From: UBA2396 sp038042175
GTDB taxonomy: Bacteria > Planctomycetota > Phycisphaerae > Phycisphaerales > UBA1924
Assembly: GCA_964358855.1 (NCBI GenBank)
Contig: CAYHQQ010000010.1
Coordinates: 1-64,000, forward strand
DNA: 64,000 nucleotides
Reading direction: 5' to 3'
In this document: piece by piece, positions 1-7,153 of the stretch
Layout of the letters: each line of letters begins with the position of its first letter
Position numbering within the stretch: the first letter of the stretch is position 1
Notes under the pieces: generated by a model
What the model was told of the DNA's origin: nothing
The model's input: only the letters and a program-made list of their open reading frames with translations
Database searches by the model: none
Made by a program: the position numbers and the translations under genes

Positions 1-85
1 TGCGGGCGGGGGGGCGGCGCGGGGGGGGGGGGTCGTGTGGGGGGGGGGGGGGGGGGGGGGGTCGTGGGGGGGTGGGGGGGGGGGG
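1..85. other. G-homopolymer scaffold-end artefact
   Basis: Almost uninterrupted runs of G with rare T or C, followed at once by ordinary sequence. This is what the no-signal state of two-colour sequencing leaves at a contig end, and the same texture recurs next to the N gap near 12.7 kb. I see no gene in it. The following 95 bases lead into the first gene and contain a TATACT hexamer at 134-139 that could be a -10 box. Confidence 0.8.
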
Positions 86-180
86 AGCGGCTTTGGTGGC
101 TCAGCGATTATTCGCGGGTGATGGTGGCGTGAGTTATACTCGCACCCTGCCTTGGGAGCCGGGAGTCGTCGCGCACCGCC

Positions 181-1683
181 ATGAACTTCACCACCGCGTC
201 GTTCGCCGTTCTGCTGACTGTGGTCTTTGTGCTGCACTGGTCGCTGCGCACGGTGCGGAGCCGCAATGTTCTGTTGCTGGTCGCGTCGTACTTCTTTTAT
301 GGGTGGTGGGACGTGCGGTTTCTCGCCCTCATGTGGGCGACGGGCACGATTGACTGGGCGGTGGCGGCAATGCTTGATCGGACGGGTTCACCAGGGGCGC
401 GCAAGCGCCTTCTGTGTGTGAGCCTGGGGTGCAATTTGACGGTGCTGGGGGCGTTCAAGTATTTCAACTTCTTCGCGGACTCCCTGGTGAGCGTGGGCGC
501 GTTCTTTGGCGTGGAGATTTCGCCCGTCACCATCCACGTGATTCTTCCGGTGGGGATTTCGTTCTACACCTTCCAAGCGATGGCGTACGTGATCGACGTG
601 TACCGGCGGGAGATTCGCGCGTGCCGTGACTACCTCGACTTTCTCACGTTTGTCGCGTACTTCCCGCAGCTGGTGGCCGGGCCCATCGAGCGAGCGGGGC
701 ACCTCTTGCCGCAGATCCGAAATCCGCGGGTGTTCGACGCGGCGCTGGCCAGGGACGGGCTGCGCGAGATGCTGTGGGGGTTTTTCAAGAAGATGGTGGT
801 TGCGGAGAGTCTGGCTCTGGTCGCCGACCACGTGTACGCGTCGCCGGGCACGGCCTCGGGCCCATCGCTCGTCATCGGGACGGTGGCGTTCTCGCTGCAG
901 ATCTACTGCGATTTCTCGGCGTACTCGAGCATCGCCCGGGGCGCGTCGGCGCTGCTGGGCGTGCGGCTGTCACGCAATTTCCTGTATCCGTACTTTTCGC
1001 GGAGCATGACGGAATTCTGGCGGCGGTGGCATGTTTCGCTCTCGTCGTGGTTTCGCGACTATCTGTACATCCCGCTGGGCGGGGGGCGTGTGGGGATGGC
1101 GCGTCGGGTCTTTAATGTGATGGCGGTCTTTCTGATCAGCGGGCTCTGGCACGGGGCCTCGTGGAACTATGTTGCGTGGGGGGGGCTCAATGGGCTGCTC
1201 GTGCTGCCGGCGATTCTGGGGTTGTCCAAGGGCGGATCGCTTCGACCTGAAGGGGCGCCTCGCACACCATTGATGGTTCTGGGCGACTTCGCGAGGATCG
1301 TGGGCGTCTTTGTCGCGACGTGCGCCTGCTGGGTCTTTTTCCGCTCGCCGACTTTGCACGACGCGATCCATGTGTTCGGGAAGATCGCCACCGACTCGTG
1401 GAGCGTGCAGTCGTGGCGGGAGGCGTGGGCACACGTCGGGGAGCTCTCGCCCTGGCGGGGGGGGACCGGGTCTGCCCTGGCGATGGTGCTCGAGTGGCTC
1501 ACACGGGGATGGGGCGTCGTGGTGGTGCTCGTCGAGTGGTTCACGAGGGGGCGCGAGCATCCGTTGCAGGCGATCGCCCGCTGGCCGACGGCGGTTCGAT
1601 GGTTGATCTACGGCGTGCTGGTGTGGTGCGTGCTGGTGTGGGGCATGAACGCGTCGTCCGCGTTCATCTATTTCCGATTCTGA
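181..1683 (+). CDS. MBOAT family O-acyltransferase (AlgI-like)
   Basis: Polytopic membrane protein of 500 residues, the usual length for AlgI/DltB-type membrane-bound O-acyltransferases, which move acyl (usually acetyl) groups across the membrane to an extracytoplasmic polymer. Hydrophobic segments run the full length. The family's histidines are visible: H284 in RRWHVSLSSWFRDY, and H324 in GLWHGASWNY, the expected catalytic residue. The preceding YFPQLVAGPIER stretch is also typical of AlgI. The next gene starts 11 bases after the stop and encodes an SGNH-like partner, the usual AlgI/AlgJ arrangement. The family and membrane role are well supported. The acceptor polymer is inferred only; an exopolysaccharide is plausible. 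Confidence 0.93.
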   Translation: MNFTTASFAVLLTVVFVLHWSLRTVRSRNVLLLVASYFFYGWWDVRFLALMWATGTIDWAVAAMLDRTGSPGARKRLLCVSLGCNLTVLGAFKYFNFFADSLVSVGAFFGVEISPVTIHVILPVGISFYTFQAMAYVIDVYRREIRACRDYLDFLTFVAYFPQLVAGPIERAGHLLPQIRNPRVFDAALARDGLREMLWGFFKKMVVAESLALVADHVYASPGTASGPSLVIGTVAFSLQIYCDFSAYSSIARGASALLGVRLSRNFLYPYFSRSMTEFWRRWHVSLSSWFRDYLYIPLGGGRVGMARRVFNVMAVFLISGLWHGASWNYVAWGGLNGLLVLPAILGLSKGGSLRPEGAPRTPLMVLGDFARIVGVFVATCACWVFFRSPTLHDAIHVFGKIATDSWSVQSWREAWAHVGELSPWRGGTGSALAMVLEWLTRGWGVVVVLVEWFTRGREHPLQAIARWPTAVRWLIYGVLVWCVLVWGMNASSAFIYFRF

Positions 1684-1694
1684 GGGTGAGCTTC

Positions 1695-2684
1695 ATGACG
1701 ACAGAGCACACGCGGCCCGCGATGGACAGCCCCTGGAGGTTTGGTGCGCGCCTGGCGGCCTTTCTCTGCATGCACGGCGCGATCGTCGCGTACCTGGTGT
1801 GCAAGGCGCCCTCGGACACGAATCACTTCCTGGCCTCGGTGGTCGAGAAGCACGCGCGGGCGGACTCGATCGCCGCGCCTCGGATTCTCTTTGTGGGCGG
1901 GTCCAACCTGGCGTTTGGGCTCGATTCCCTGACCATCGAGAGGGCCACCGGCATCCCGACGGTCAATCTTGGTCTGCACGCGGCGCTGGGCATGGAGTTC
2001 ATGCTCTGCGAGGCGAGGGGCGTGGTGAGGGCGGGCGATACGGTCGTGCTGAGCCTTGAGTACGAGCATTTCTTCGGAGACATCACGGGGGATCTGCTCG
2101 CCGATGTGGTGCGGTACAGGCCGGAGTTGGTGGGAGATCTTTCGCTGCGCCTCGATAAGCGGCTGATGGACCGGGCGCACATTTACCTGGGGCGCCGGAT
2201 GGCCGCGGGTTATGAGCGGGTGCGATATGACCGCAACCCGCGGTCGGAGGTGCCGTACTCGCGTGATGGGTTCAACGAGCGCGGTGATCTGATCGCCCAT
2301 CGCGGGCTGGAGCAGCGGCCGGCGGCACTGACGGCGCGGCTGAGCGGGCATCTTGCGGTGATTCCGCCGATCGACGCTCATGAGCCCCGCCGACTCCTGC
2401 GCCAGTTTGTCGAGTACTGCGACAAGCGAGGGGTTCGCGTGTACTACACGTTTCCGCCGGTGTCGGAGGAGAACACGCGGCTCTTTGAGCGAGAGAGCTC
2501 GGCGGTGGTCGCGGTGCTGCGGGAGTCTGGGATGCCGGCGCTGCTGGACACTCCGCAGGAGGTCGCGTTGCCGACGGCGTGCTTTTTCGACACCTCGTAC
2601 CACCTTCTGGGTGAGGGGATACGCCGGCGGTCCGAGGGCATCGCGACGGCGCTTGGCGAGGCGATGAGCAAGCCGGGCAAGTGA
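1695..2684 (+). CDS. SGNH-hydrolase-like protein paired with the MBOAT acyltransferase
   Basis: A 329-residue protein with one N-terminal membrane segment (about residues 17-36), then a periplasmic domain. The start is the ATG 11 bases after the MBOAT stop; the frame stays open further upstream, but only by overlapping the MBOAT gene. GGSNLAFGLDS (S70) resembles the serine block of SGNH esterases and acetyltransferases. DTSYH (D299, H303) near the C-terminus fits the Asp-x-x-x-His variant of the last block. In AlgJ/AlgX-like proteins such a domain passes the acyl group from the membrane enzyme to the polysaccharide. Assignment rests on these motifs and the tight operon; overall similarity to any named member cannot be judged here. 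Confidence 0.75.
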   Translation: MTTEHTRPAMDSPWRFGARLAAFLCMHGAIVAYLVCKAPSDTNHFLASVVEKHARADSIAAPRILFVGGSNLAFGLDSLTIERATGIPTVNLGLHAALGMEFMLCEARGVVRAGDTVVLSLEYEHFFGDITGDLLADVVRYRPELVGDLSLRLDKRLMDRAHIYLGRRMAAGYERVRYDRNPRSEVPYSRDGFNERGDLIAHRGLEQRPAALTARLSGHLAVIPPIDAHEPRRLLRQFVEYCDKRGVRVYYTFPPVSEENTRLFERESSAVVAVLRESGMPALLDTPQEVALPTACFFDTSYHLLGEGIRRRSEGIATALGEAMSKPGK

Positions 2685-2787
2685 GACGGACGAGCGGACT
2701 TGTGAACTCTCGTGTCGGCGGGCGACTGGTGGCCTGAAGTGATCGTTATTCTCGTGTACACTTCCGTCGAAACCCGGAGGACTCGCC

Positions 2788-3528
2788 ATGGCCGCCAAGC
2801 CCACCCCCCCGCCCCGTTCCTCGCCCACGCCCGAGACCGTTCGCCTGTATGAGGGCGAGGCCGAGCGGGTGCTGTCGTCGGACATGTTTGCCGATCGGGT
2901 GACGCTGTTGCCCGGGGCGGGTGGGAAGCTGCACACCGACACGCGGCTGCGGATTTTGTGGGGGCAGGATCTTTTGCGGGATCTGCTTGATGGGCGGTAC
3001 CGGACGGTGATCTGCGGGGTGAACGACGAGGACAACTCGCGGGGCATCATTGCGCAGCTGTGCGAGCTGGTGCACGCGAGCCAGTGGTCGGCGGCGTCGG
3101 TGACGAGTTACGCGAAGATTTTCCATGAGTCGGTGAGTGTGCATGCGGCCCATGATCGCGAGCCTTATGTGTTGAAGTTTGATCTGGACAGTTTGTTGAT
3201 TCTGGCGATTCTGAGGCCGCATGGGAGGAAGCATTTGACGCTGGACGATTTGTCGCGAGGGTTTGTGACGTGCGCGAAGATGCTGCGGGGGCGGCGGGAG
3301 CGGCTGCCGGTGGCGACGGTGTCGTTTCTCAACGCGAGGGTGAACATGCTCAAGGATGAATCGGGGAAGGAGCCGAGCTTTGAGGCGGTGCTTCAGTCGA
3401 TGTACCACGCCGGGTACCGGGGCGATGTGTACGCGTCGCCGCCGATGTGGAAGTTCGGGCATGTCGGGGTTTTCCCCAGCTATCCGTTTCCCGAGGGGGT
3501 GGATCGGATGAGGGCGGGGAGCTCTTGA
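2788..3528 (+). CDS. conserved hypothetical protein
   Basis: A 246-residue soluble protein with no signal peptide or membrane segment. I do not recognise a family. The start ATG has a GGAGG Shine-Dalgarno 7 bases upstream. The composition is ordinary for a cytoplasmic globular protein, with a proline-rich first 15 residues. A central stretch with HDREPYVLKFDLDSLLIL looks like a mixed alpha/beta core. It stands alone: the upstream pair ends about 100 bases earlier, and a long inverted repeat follows the stop. Confidence 0.75.
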   Translation: MAAKPTPPPRSSPTPETVRLYEGEAERVLSSDMFADRVTLLPGAGGKLHTDTRLRILWGQDLLRDLLDGRYRTVICGVNDEDNSRGIIAQLCELVHASQWSAASVTSYAKIFHESVSVHAAHDREPYVLKFDLDSLLILAILRPHGRKHLTLDDLSRGFVTCAKMLRGRRERLPVATVSFLNARVNMLKDESGKEPSFEAVLQSMYHAGYRGDVYASPPMWKFGHVGVFPSYPFPEGVDRMRAGSS

Positions 3529-3529
3529 A

Positions 3530-3694
3530 GGCAGAGTTGAGCAGGACTGAGGACTGAGGGGGAGGCGGAAAGCAGAAGGCGGAAGGCGGAGTTTGAAGGC
3601 TGAGTAGGAATCTGATCCGATTCAGCCTTCAAGTTCCGCCTTCTGTTTTTTGCCTTTCCTCAGTCCTCAGTCCTCAGTCCTGTTCAACTCTGCC
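3530..3694. repeat. long nested inverted repeat (GGACTGA and GAAGGC words)
   Basis: The outer left arm at 3530-3559 (GCAGAGTTGAGCAGGACTGA and onwards) pairs with the arm at 3658-3694, which reads CCTCAGTCCTCAGTCCTCAG and continues to AACTCTGCC. An inner arm of AGAAGGCGGAAGGCGG type (about 3571-3602) pairs with TTCAGCCTTCAAGTTCCGCC (about 3621-3640). The element fills most of the space between two same-strand genes. Transcribed, it would fold into one very long imperfect hairpin, perhaps a terminator or mRNA end. The rest of the gap up to 3818 holds nothing else I can identify. Confidence 0.8.
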
Positions 3695-3818
3695 TCCCCC
3701 TCCCCTCGCCCCATAACTGTTTGTGCGCCGAGCCCCCCTCCGTGAATCAGGGGCTTGAAGTGGCTGCGCCGATCAAGAGGGGAGACGGGGACATGGCGCG
3801 GCACTTTGGAGACTGGCG

Positions 3819-4529
3819 ATGAACGAGCGTGACATCAGCGGGTATGCGGAGGCGGTGGGTGGGGAGATGATCAGCGAGCCCAAGTTGGGGGAAGGGGTGT
3901 TTTTGACGCCTCGGGTGCTGGATCGGGCGGCGTTTGAGCAGATGTCGACGACGCTGAGGGGGCTGATCCAGGGTGCGAGCGAGCATGGGACGACGCTGCG
4001 TCAGACGGTGGGGGATGTGCAGGGGTTGACTGGCTCGTTGCGTGCGGCGTTGGTGGAGCTGCAGCAGAGGTTGGATCGGGCGGCGCGGGTGATGCCGACG
4101 CTGGAGGAGTGGTTGAGGCAGGGGGAGGAGATGACGGCGCGGCCAATCGATCCCAAGCGGATCGCGTCGCAGCTTCGGGAGGTGCTGGACAAGGTGATGG
4201 AGTCGAAGCGGGCGGAGTTTGAGCACGCGGTGGCGCCGACGGTTGAGCTGTTGCGGCAGCTGCTGCGCGACACGGAGAAGGCCGCGCTGCAAGACCGGGA
4301 TGTGACGGCGACGGCTCGGACGCAGGCGTCGCTGCAGGAAGAGCTGCGTGAGACGCTGGTGCTGTCGGACATGGCCGAGAAGATGGGGCGGCTGCGGCTG
4401 GCGGAGCTGCGCGAGGTGGAGGCGCGGCTGGCGAGCCTGACGAAGCAGACCAAGAAGCTGCAGGACGAGCTGACGATCGCGGAGGAGCGGTCGGAGGCGG
4501 TGGCGACGAGGCGGCGAAGGAGCGCGTAG
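3819..4529 (+). CDS. coiled-coil hypothetical protein
   Basis: A 236-residue, highly charged protein rich in Glu, Arg, Leu and Ala. Heptad-like runs from about residue 50 to the end (for example LVELQQRLDRAARVMPTLEE, and EVEARLASLTKQTKKLQDEL near 195-215) predict long coiled coils. There is no signal peptide or transmembrane segment. The C-terminus is basic (ATRRRRSA). The ATG has a GGAG 7 bases upstream. I recognise no family; a structural or scaffolding role is only a guess from the coiled coil. It converges with the DUF1080 gene across a long hairpin. Confidence 0.7.
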   Translation: MNERDISGYAEAVGGEMISEPKLGEGVFLTPRVLDRAAFEQMSTTLRGLIQGASEHGTTLRQTVGDVQGLTGSLRAALVELQQRLDRAARVMPTLEEWLRQGEEMTARPIDPKRIASQLREVLDKVMESKRAEFEHAVAPTVELLRQLLRDTEKAALQDRDVTATARTQASLQEELRETLVLSDMAEKMGRLRLAELREVEARLASLTKQTKKLQDELTIAEERSEAVATRRRRSA

Positions 4530-4647
4530 GCGCAAAGCGGCAAAGCACAAAGCACAAATCAGAATTGCATCAAGCACAAGGCGCAGTCGTGCGCCGTGGG
4601 CTTGTCTTTCATTTGTGGTGTGTGGTTTGCCGCTTTGTGCTTTGCCG
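4529..4647. terminator. bidirectional long hairpin between convergent genes (AAAGCAC words)
   Basis: The left arm GGCGCAAAGCGGCAAAGCAC (from 4529) and its AAAGCACAAAT continuation pair imperfectly with ATTTGTGGTG...GCCGCTTTGTGCTTTGCCG at 4611-4647. An inner hairpin pairs AAGCACAAGGCGCA with TGCGCCGTGGGCTT. It fills the whole gap between a plus gene ending at 4529 and a minus gene ending at 4650, so a two-way terminator role is likely but inferred. Confidence 0.7.
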
Positions 4648-4649
4648 TT

Positions 4650-5933
4650 TCAATCGAGCGGGATGAGGCGGATGTTGCGGAAGTGGATCTGGGAGCCTTC
4701 GCTCTGGAGGCAGATTTTGCCGGCGACTTCCTCGACGTCGGTGGCGCGGTTGAGTTCTTCGCCGTTGACTTTGAGGATGACCAGGCCGTGGTCGACGATG
4801 ATTTCGTACTCGTTCCAATCGCCGATGGGGCGTTCGGCGGTGCTGGTGCGTTTGGTGTTGCGGCCGTTGGTACGGTCTTTGGCGACGGTCATTTTGACGT
4901 CGTCGATGTTCCAGAAGTCGCCGGCCTGGCCGGACTGGAGCTGGGCCTCGACGCTCTTGGGCCAGACTTTGTCCTGGCCGACCATGCGGAAGAGGACGCC
5001 CGAGTTGCCTGCGCCCTTGGTGGGGTCGAAGCGCCATTCGAGTTTGATGATGAAGTTTTTGTAGTCCTTGGTGGTGCGGATGTAGCCGGCGGGGGTGCCT
5101 TTGCAGATCAGTTCGCCGTCTTTGACGTACCAGACGTCTTCGGGCTTGATGCCTTTGTCCTTGGCCTCGGGGACGATGGCCTGCCAGCCGGTGAGGTCCT
5201 TGCCGTTCCAGAGCTGGATCTCGCCGGGTGAGGGGGCGGAGAGGTCGCGGATTTTGATGTCGCGGAAGGCGATGCCGCCGCCGTGGTCCTGGAGGGCGAG
5301 GGCGCCTTTGGGCTGGATGCCGAAGCCGGGGGCGTCTTTGAATTTGCTGGCGGCGATGAGGGCCTGCCACTGCTTGGTGGGTTTGCCGTCGGATTCGAAG
5401 GCTTTGACCTCGGCGACCTTTTTGGCGTTGAGCCAGTGCTGGACGAGGCCATTGCGGATGTAGATGCGGGCCTGGTTCCATTCGCCGGCGGGGAGGGAGA
5501 GTTTGACCTTGGGGGCGGGGAGGAGGTCGTAGAGGGAGCCGGTGAGCTGGGAGTCTTTGAGGGCGCCTTTGGCGAGCCAGCCGGCGTCGTCGAGGAGCTG
5601 GTATTCGGGGCCGGTCATGTAGGTTTCGCCGGTGGTTTCGGTGACGCGCCACATGATGCCGGAGTTGGATTCCTTGTCGAGTTTGAAATCGCAGATCATC
5701 TCGACGTCGGTGAACTGGGCGGCGGTGACGAGGTCGCCGCCGCCGGGGCCGGTTTGTTTGAGTTCGCCGCCCTCGAGGGCCCAGCCTTTGGCGGGGAAGG
5801 ACTTCTGGCGGTAGCCCTGCCAGAGGGAGGAGGCGTCGGAGCCGCTGTAGTTTTTCCAGCCCGAGGCTCTTTCGGTCTTGGTGGGGTCGGCGGAGAATCC
5901 GGCGAGGGTGGCGAGGAGTGCGGCGGTCAGCAT
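4650..5933 (-). CDS. exported protein with two DUF1080 (3-keto-disaccharide hydrolase) domains
   Basis: A 427-residue protein starting at the ATG in front of a short signal peptide (MLTAALLATLAGFSA), with GGAG 7 bases upstream. Two copies of the concanavalin-like DUF1080 fold follow. The first (about residues 25-215) contains DFKLDKESNSGIMWR and GPEYQLLDD. The second (about 220-427) contains LWNGKDLTGWQ, LEWRFDPTKGAGNSGVLFR and IHFRNIRLIPLD. Single-domain DUF1080 proteins are very abundant in planctomycetes, and some family members hydrolyse 3-keto-glycosides. Duplication in one chain is less common. Substrate unknown. No operon partner of related function is next to it. Confidence 0.88.
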   Translation of the reverse strand: MLTAALLATLAGFSADPTKTERASGWKNYSGSDASSLWQGYRQKSFPAKGWALEGGELKQTGPGGGDLVTAAQFTDVEMICDFKLDKESNSGIMWRVTETTGETYMTGPEYQLLDDAGWLAKGALKDSQLTGSLYDLLPAPKVKLSLPAGEWNQARIYIRNGLVQHWLNAKKVAEVKAFESDGKPTKQWQALIAASKFKDAPGFGIQPKGALALQDHGGGIAFRDIKIRDLSAPSPGEIQLWNGKDLTGWQAIVPEAKDKGIKPEDVWYVKDGELICKGTPAGYIRTTKDYKNFIIKLEWRFDPTKGAGNSGVLFRMVGQDKVWPKSVEAQLQSGQAGDFWNIDDVKMTVAKDRTNGRNTKRTSTAERPIGDWNEYEIIVDHGLVILKVNGEELNRATDVEEVAGKICLQSEGSQIHFRNIRLIPLD

Positions 5934-5976
5934 GGCGGGGCTCCAGGGTTGGCGAGATGGATCTGTGGAGTGTACG

Positions 5977-6417
5977 TCACACGCGGGCGGCGGCTTTGAC
6001 GAAGGCTTTGAGGTAGCGTTCGCGGAACTCGACGGCGGCGCGGGTGGTGGCGTCGTGGGTGACGCCCCAGCAGCTGGCGATGGGCTCATCGAAATCGGGG
6101 TCGGCCTGGATCATGAGGACGTCGTCGATGGCGAAGGCCGTGGGGAGGCGATCGGCGAGGTAGGCGGCCAGGGCGCTGACCTGGGGTGAGCCGATGCTGA
6201 TGGTGGGGCGGGCGCGGAGGTCGTTCTGGTTGAGGTACCAGATGTCGGAGCAGACGACGACGTCGTGGGCGGGCATGGCGGCGGCGAGGGCGGTGCGGAG
6301 GGAGTTGGCGGTGGGGCGGTCGAAGGCTTCGGCGGCGAGGGTGGAGCCGGTGACGATGAGGACGGCCCGATCGGGGTCGGGGGGGGATTGGGGGTTGGTG
6401 TGGGTGAGTTTGGCCAT
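5977..6417 (-). CDS. conserved hypothetical protein, small alpha/beta
   Basis: A 146-residue protein. I chose the ATG that gives MAKLTHTN; the frame stays open further upstream, but that part overlaps clpS on the other strand and is low-complexity. AVLIVTGSTLAAEAFDRPTA and VVVCSDIWYLNQNDL suggest a Rossmann-like or flavodoxin-like alpha/beta core. There is no signal peptide. The family is not recognised. It is divergent from clpS and lies 43 bases downstream of the start of the DUF1080 gene on the same strand, so it could be transcribed with it. Confidence 0.65.
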   Translation of the reverse strand: MAKLTHTNPQSPPDPDRAVLIVTGSTLAAEAFDRPTANSLRTALAAAMPAHDVVVCSDIWYLNQNDLRARPTISIGSPQVSALAAYLADRLPTAFAIDDVLMIQADPDFDEPIASCWGVTHDATTRAAVEFRERYLKAFVKAAARV

Positions 6418-6458
6418 ATTGGGTGGGGCGGATCCGGCGTGGCGGGCCCTTGCGAGAG

Positions 6459-6464
6459 TATAAT
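6459..6464 (+). promoter_or_regulatory. -10 box of clpS
   Basis: A perfect TATAAT in an otherwise GC-rich stretch, 19 bases before the clpS ATG. An AAGGGGAG Shine-Dalgarno lies between them. No convincing -35 is visible. This gives clpS a short conventional leader. Confidence 0.6.
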
Positions 6465-6483
6465 GGATGGAAGGGGAGCCCTC

Positions 6484-6804
6484 ATGAGCGAAGCCGAATC
6501 GACACCTTTGACACCTGGCGGATTGCCTGGCCCGGCGGTGAAGGAGCGGGTCGCACCGCCGAAACTGGAGCAGTTGCCGCCGTATCGGGTGCTTTTGCAC
6601 AATGATGACATCAACAGCCCGGAGTGGGTGGTGGGTGCGATTGTGCAGTTGACGCCGCACCCGGAGGTGAAGGCGATGGAGTTGATGTTGACGGCCCACG
6701 AGACGGGGGTTTCGCTGATACTGGTGACGCACAAGGAGCGGGCGGAGCTGTATCAGGAGCAGTTCACGTCGAAGGGGTTGACGGTGACGATCGAGCCGGC
6801 GTGA
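6484..6804 (+). CDS. clpS: ATP-dependent Clp protease adaptor ClpS
   Basis: A 106-residue protein matching the ClpS fold over about residues 32-105, with an N-terminal tail of variable sequence. The signature HNDDINSPEWVV near residues 40-51 corresponds to the substrate-binding NDD region of ClpS, and MLTAHETG carries the conserved histidine. ClpS delivers N-degron proteins to ClpA/ClpC-ClpP and acts in the cytosol. No clpA or clpP gene lies in the window. The start was chosen at the ATG after an AAGGGGAG Shine-Dalgarno; the reading frame is open further upstream, but that part is low-complexity. Confidence 0.92.
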   Translation: MSEAESTPLTPGGLPGPAVKERVAPPKLEQLPPYRVLLHNDDINSPEWVVGAIVQLTPHPEVKAMELMLTAHETGVSLILVTHKERAELYQEQFTSKGLTVTIEPA

Positions 6805-6969
6805 GGGATGGGGCGTGGGCGGGTTTTGGCGGGTGGATTGGAGGAGAATGGGCGACTTTGGCCCAAGCCTTGACCCGAACGGGCCGATCACTACGATTGG
6901 CTCTGGTCTCGGGCGAACCGAGGCTGACAAGTGCAGAAGCTGTTGTGGGAGGCCGCGGCAGCACCCAAA

Positions 6970-7044
6970 GGGGGCGTAGCTCAGTTTTGGTAGAGCGCAT
7001 CCATGGCATGGATGAGGTCGAGAGTTCGAGTCTCTTCGCCTCCA
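6970..7044 (+). tRNA. tRNA-Ala (anticodon GGC)
   Basis: The cloverleaf can be drawn by eye. The acceptor stem GGGGGCG/CGCCTCC has one G-T pair. The D stem is GCTC/GAGC. The anticodon stem CATCC/GGATG closes a seven-base loop ATGGCAT with anticodon GGC. The T stem GAGAG/CTCTT closes TTCGAGT. The discriminator base is A. The 3' CCA is not encoded. A strong hairpin follows 10 bases after the gene. Confidence 0.95.
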
Positions 7045-7053
7045 CTTGTAGAG

Positions 7054-7085
7054 AAACGCCGTAAGCCGCGAGGTTTACGGCGTTT
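7054..7085 (+). terminator. hairpin terminator after tRNA-Ala
   Basis: AAACGCCGTAA (7054-7064) pairs perfectly with TTACGGCGTTT (7075-7085) around a 10-base loop. The A-rich and T-rich outer ends resemble an intrinsic terminator, although only a short T run follows. Confidence 0.75.
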
Positions 7086-7153
7086 GTCGTTGGGTGAGGG
7101 GGCTTGGGGGAGGGCTTGGGCGAGGCGTGGCGGCGGCGTGGTAAGCTGGCCGC

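Noticed and set aside
1320..1694. Upstream extension of the SGNH-like gene into the MBOAT gene
   Set aside because: It would overlap the catalytic C-terminal part of the MBOAT protein by over 350 bases. The ATG at 1695 gives a normal membrane-anchored start.
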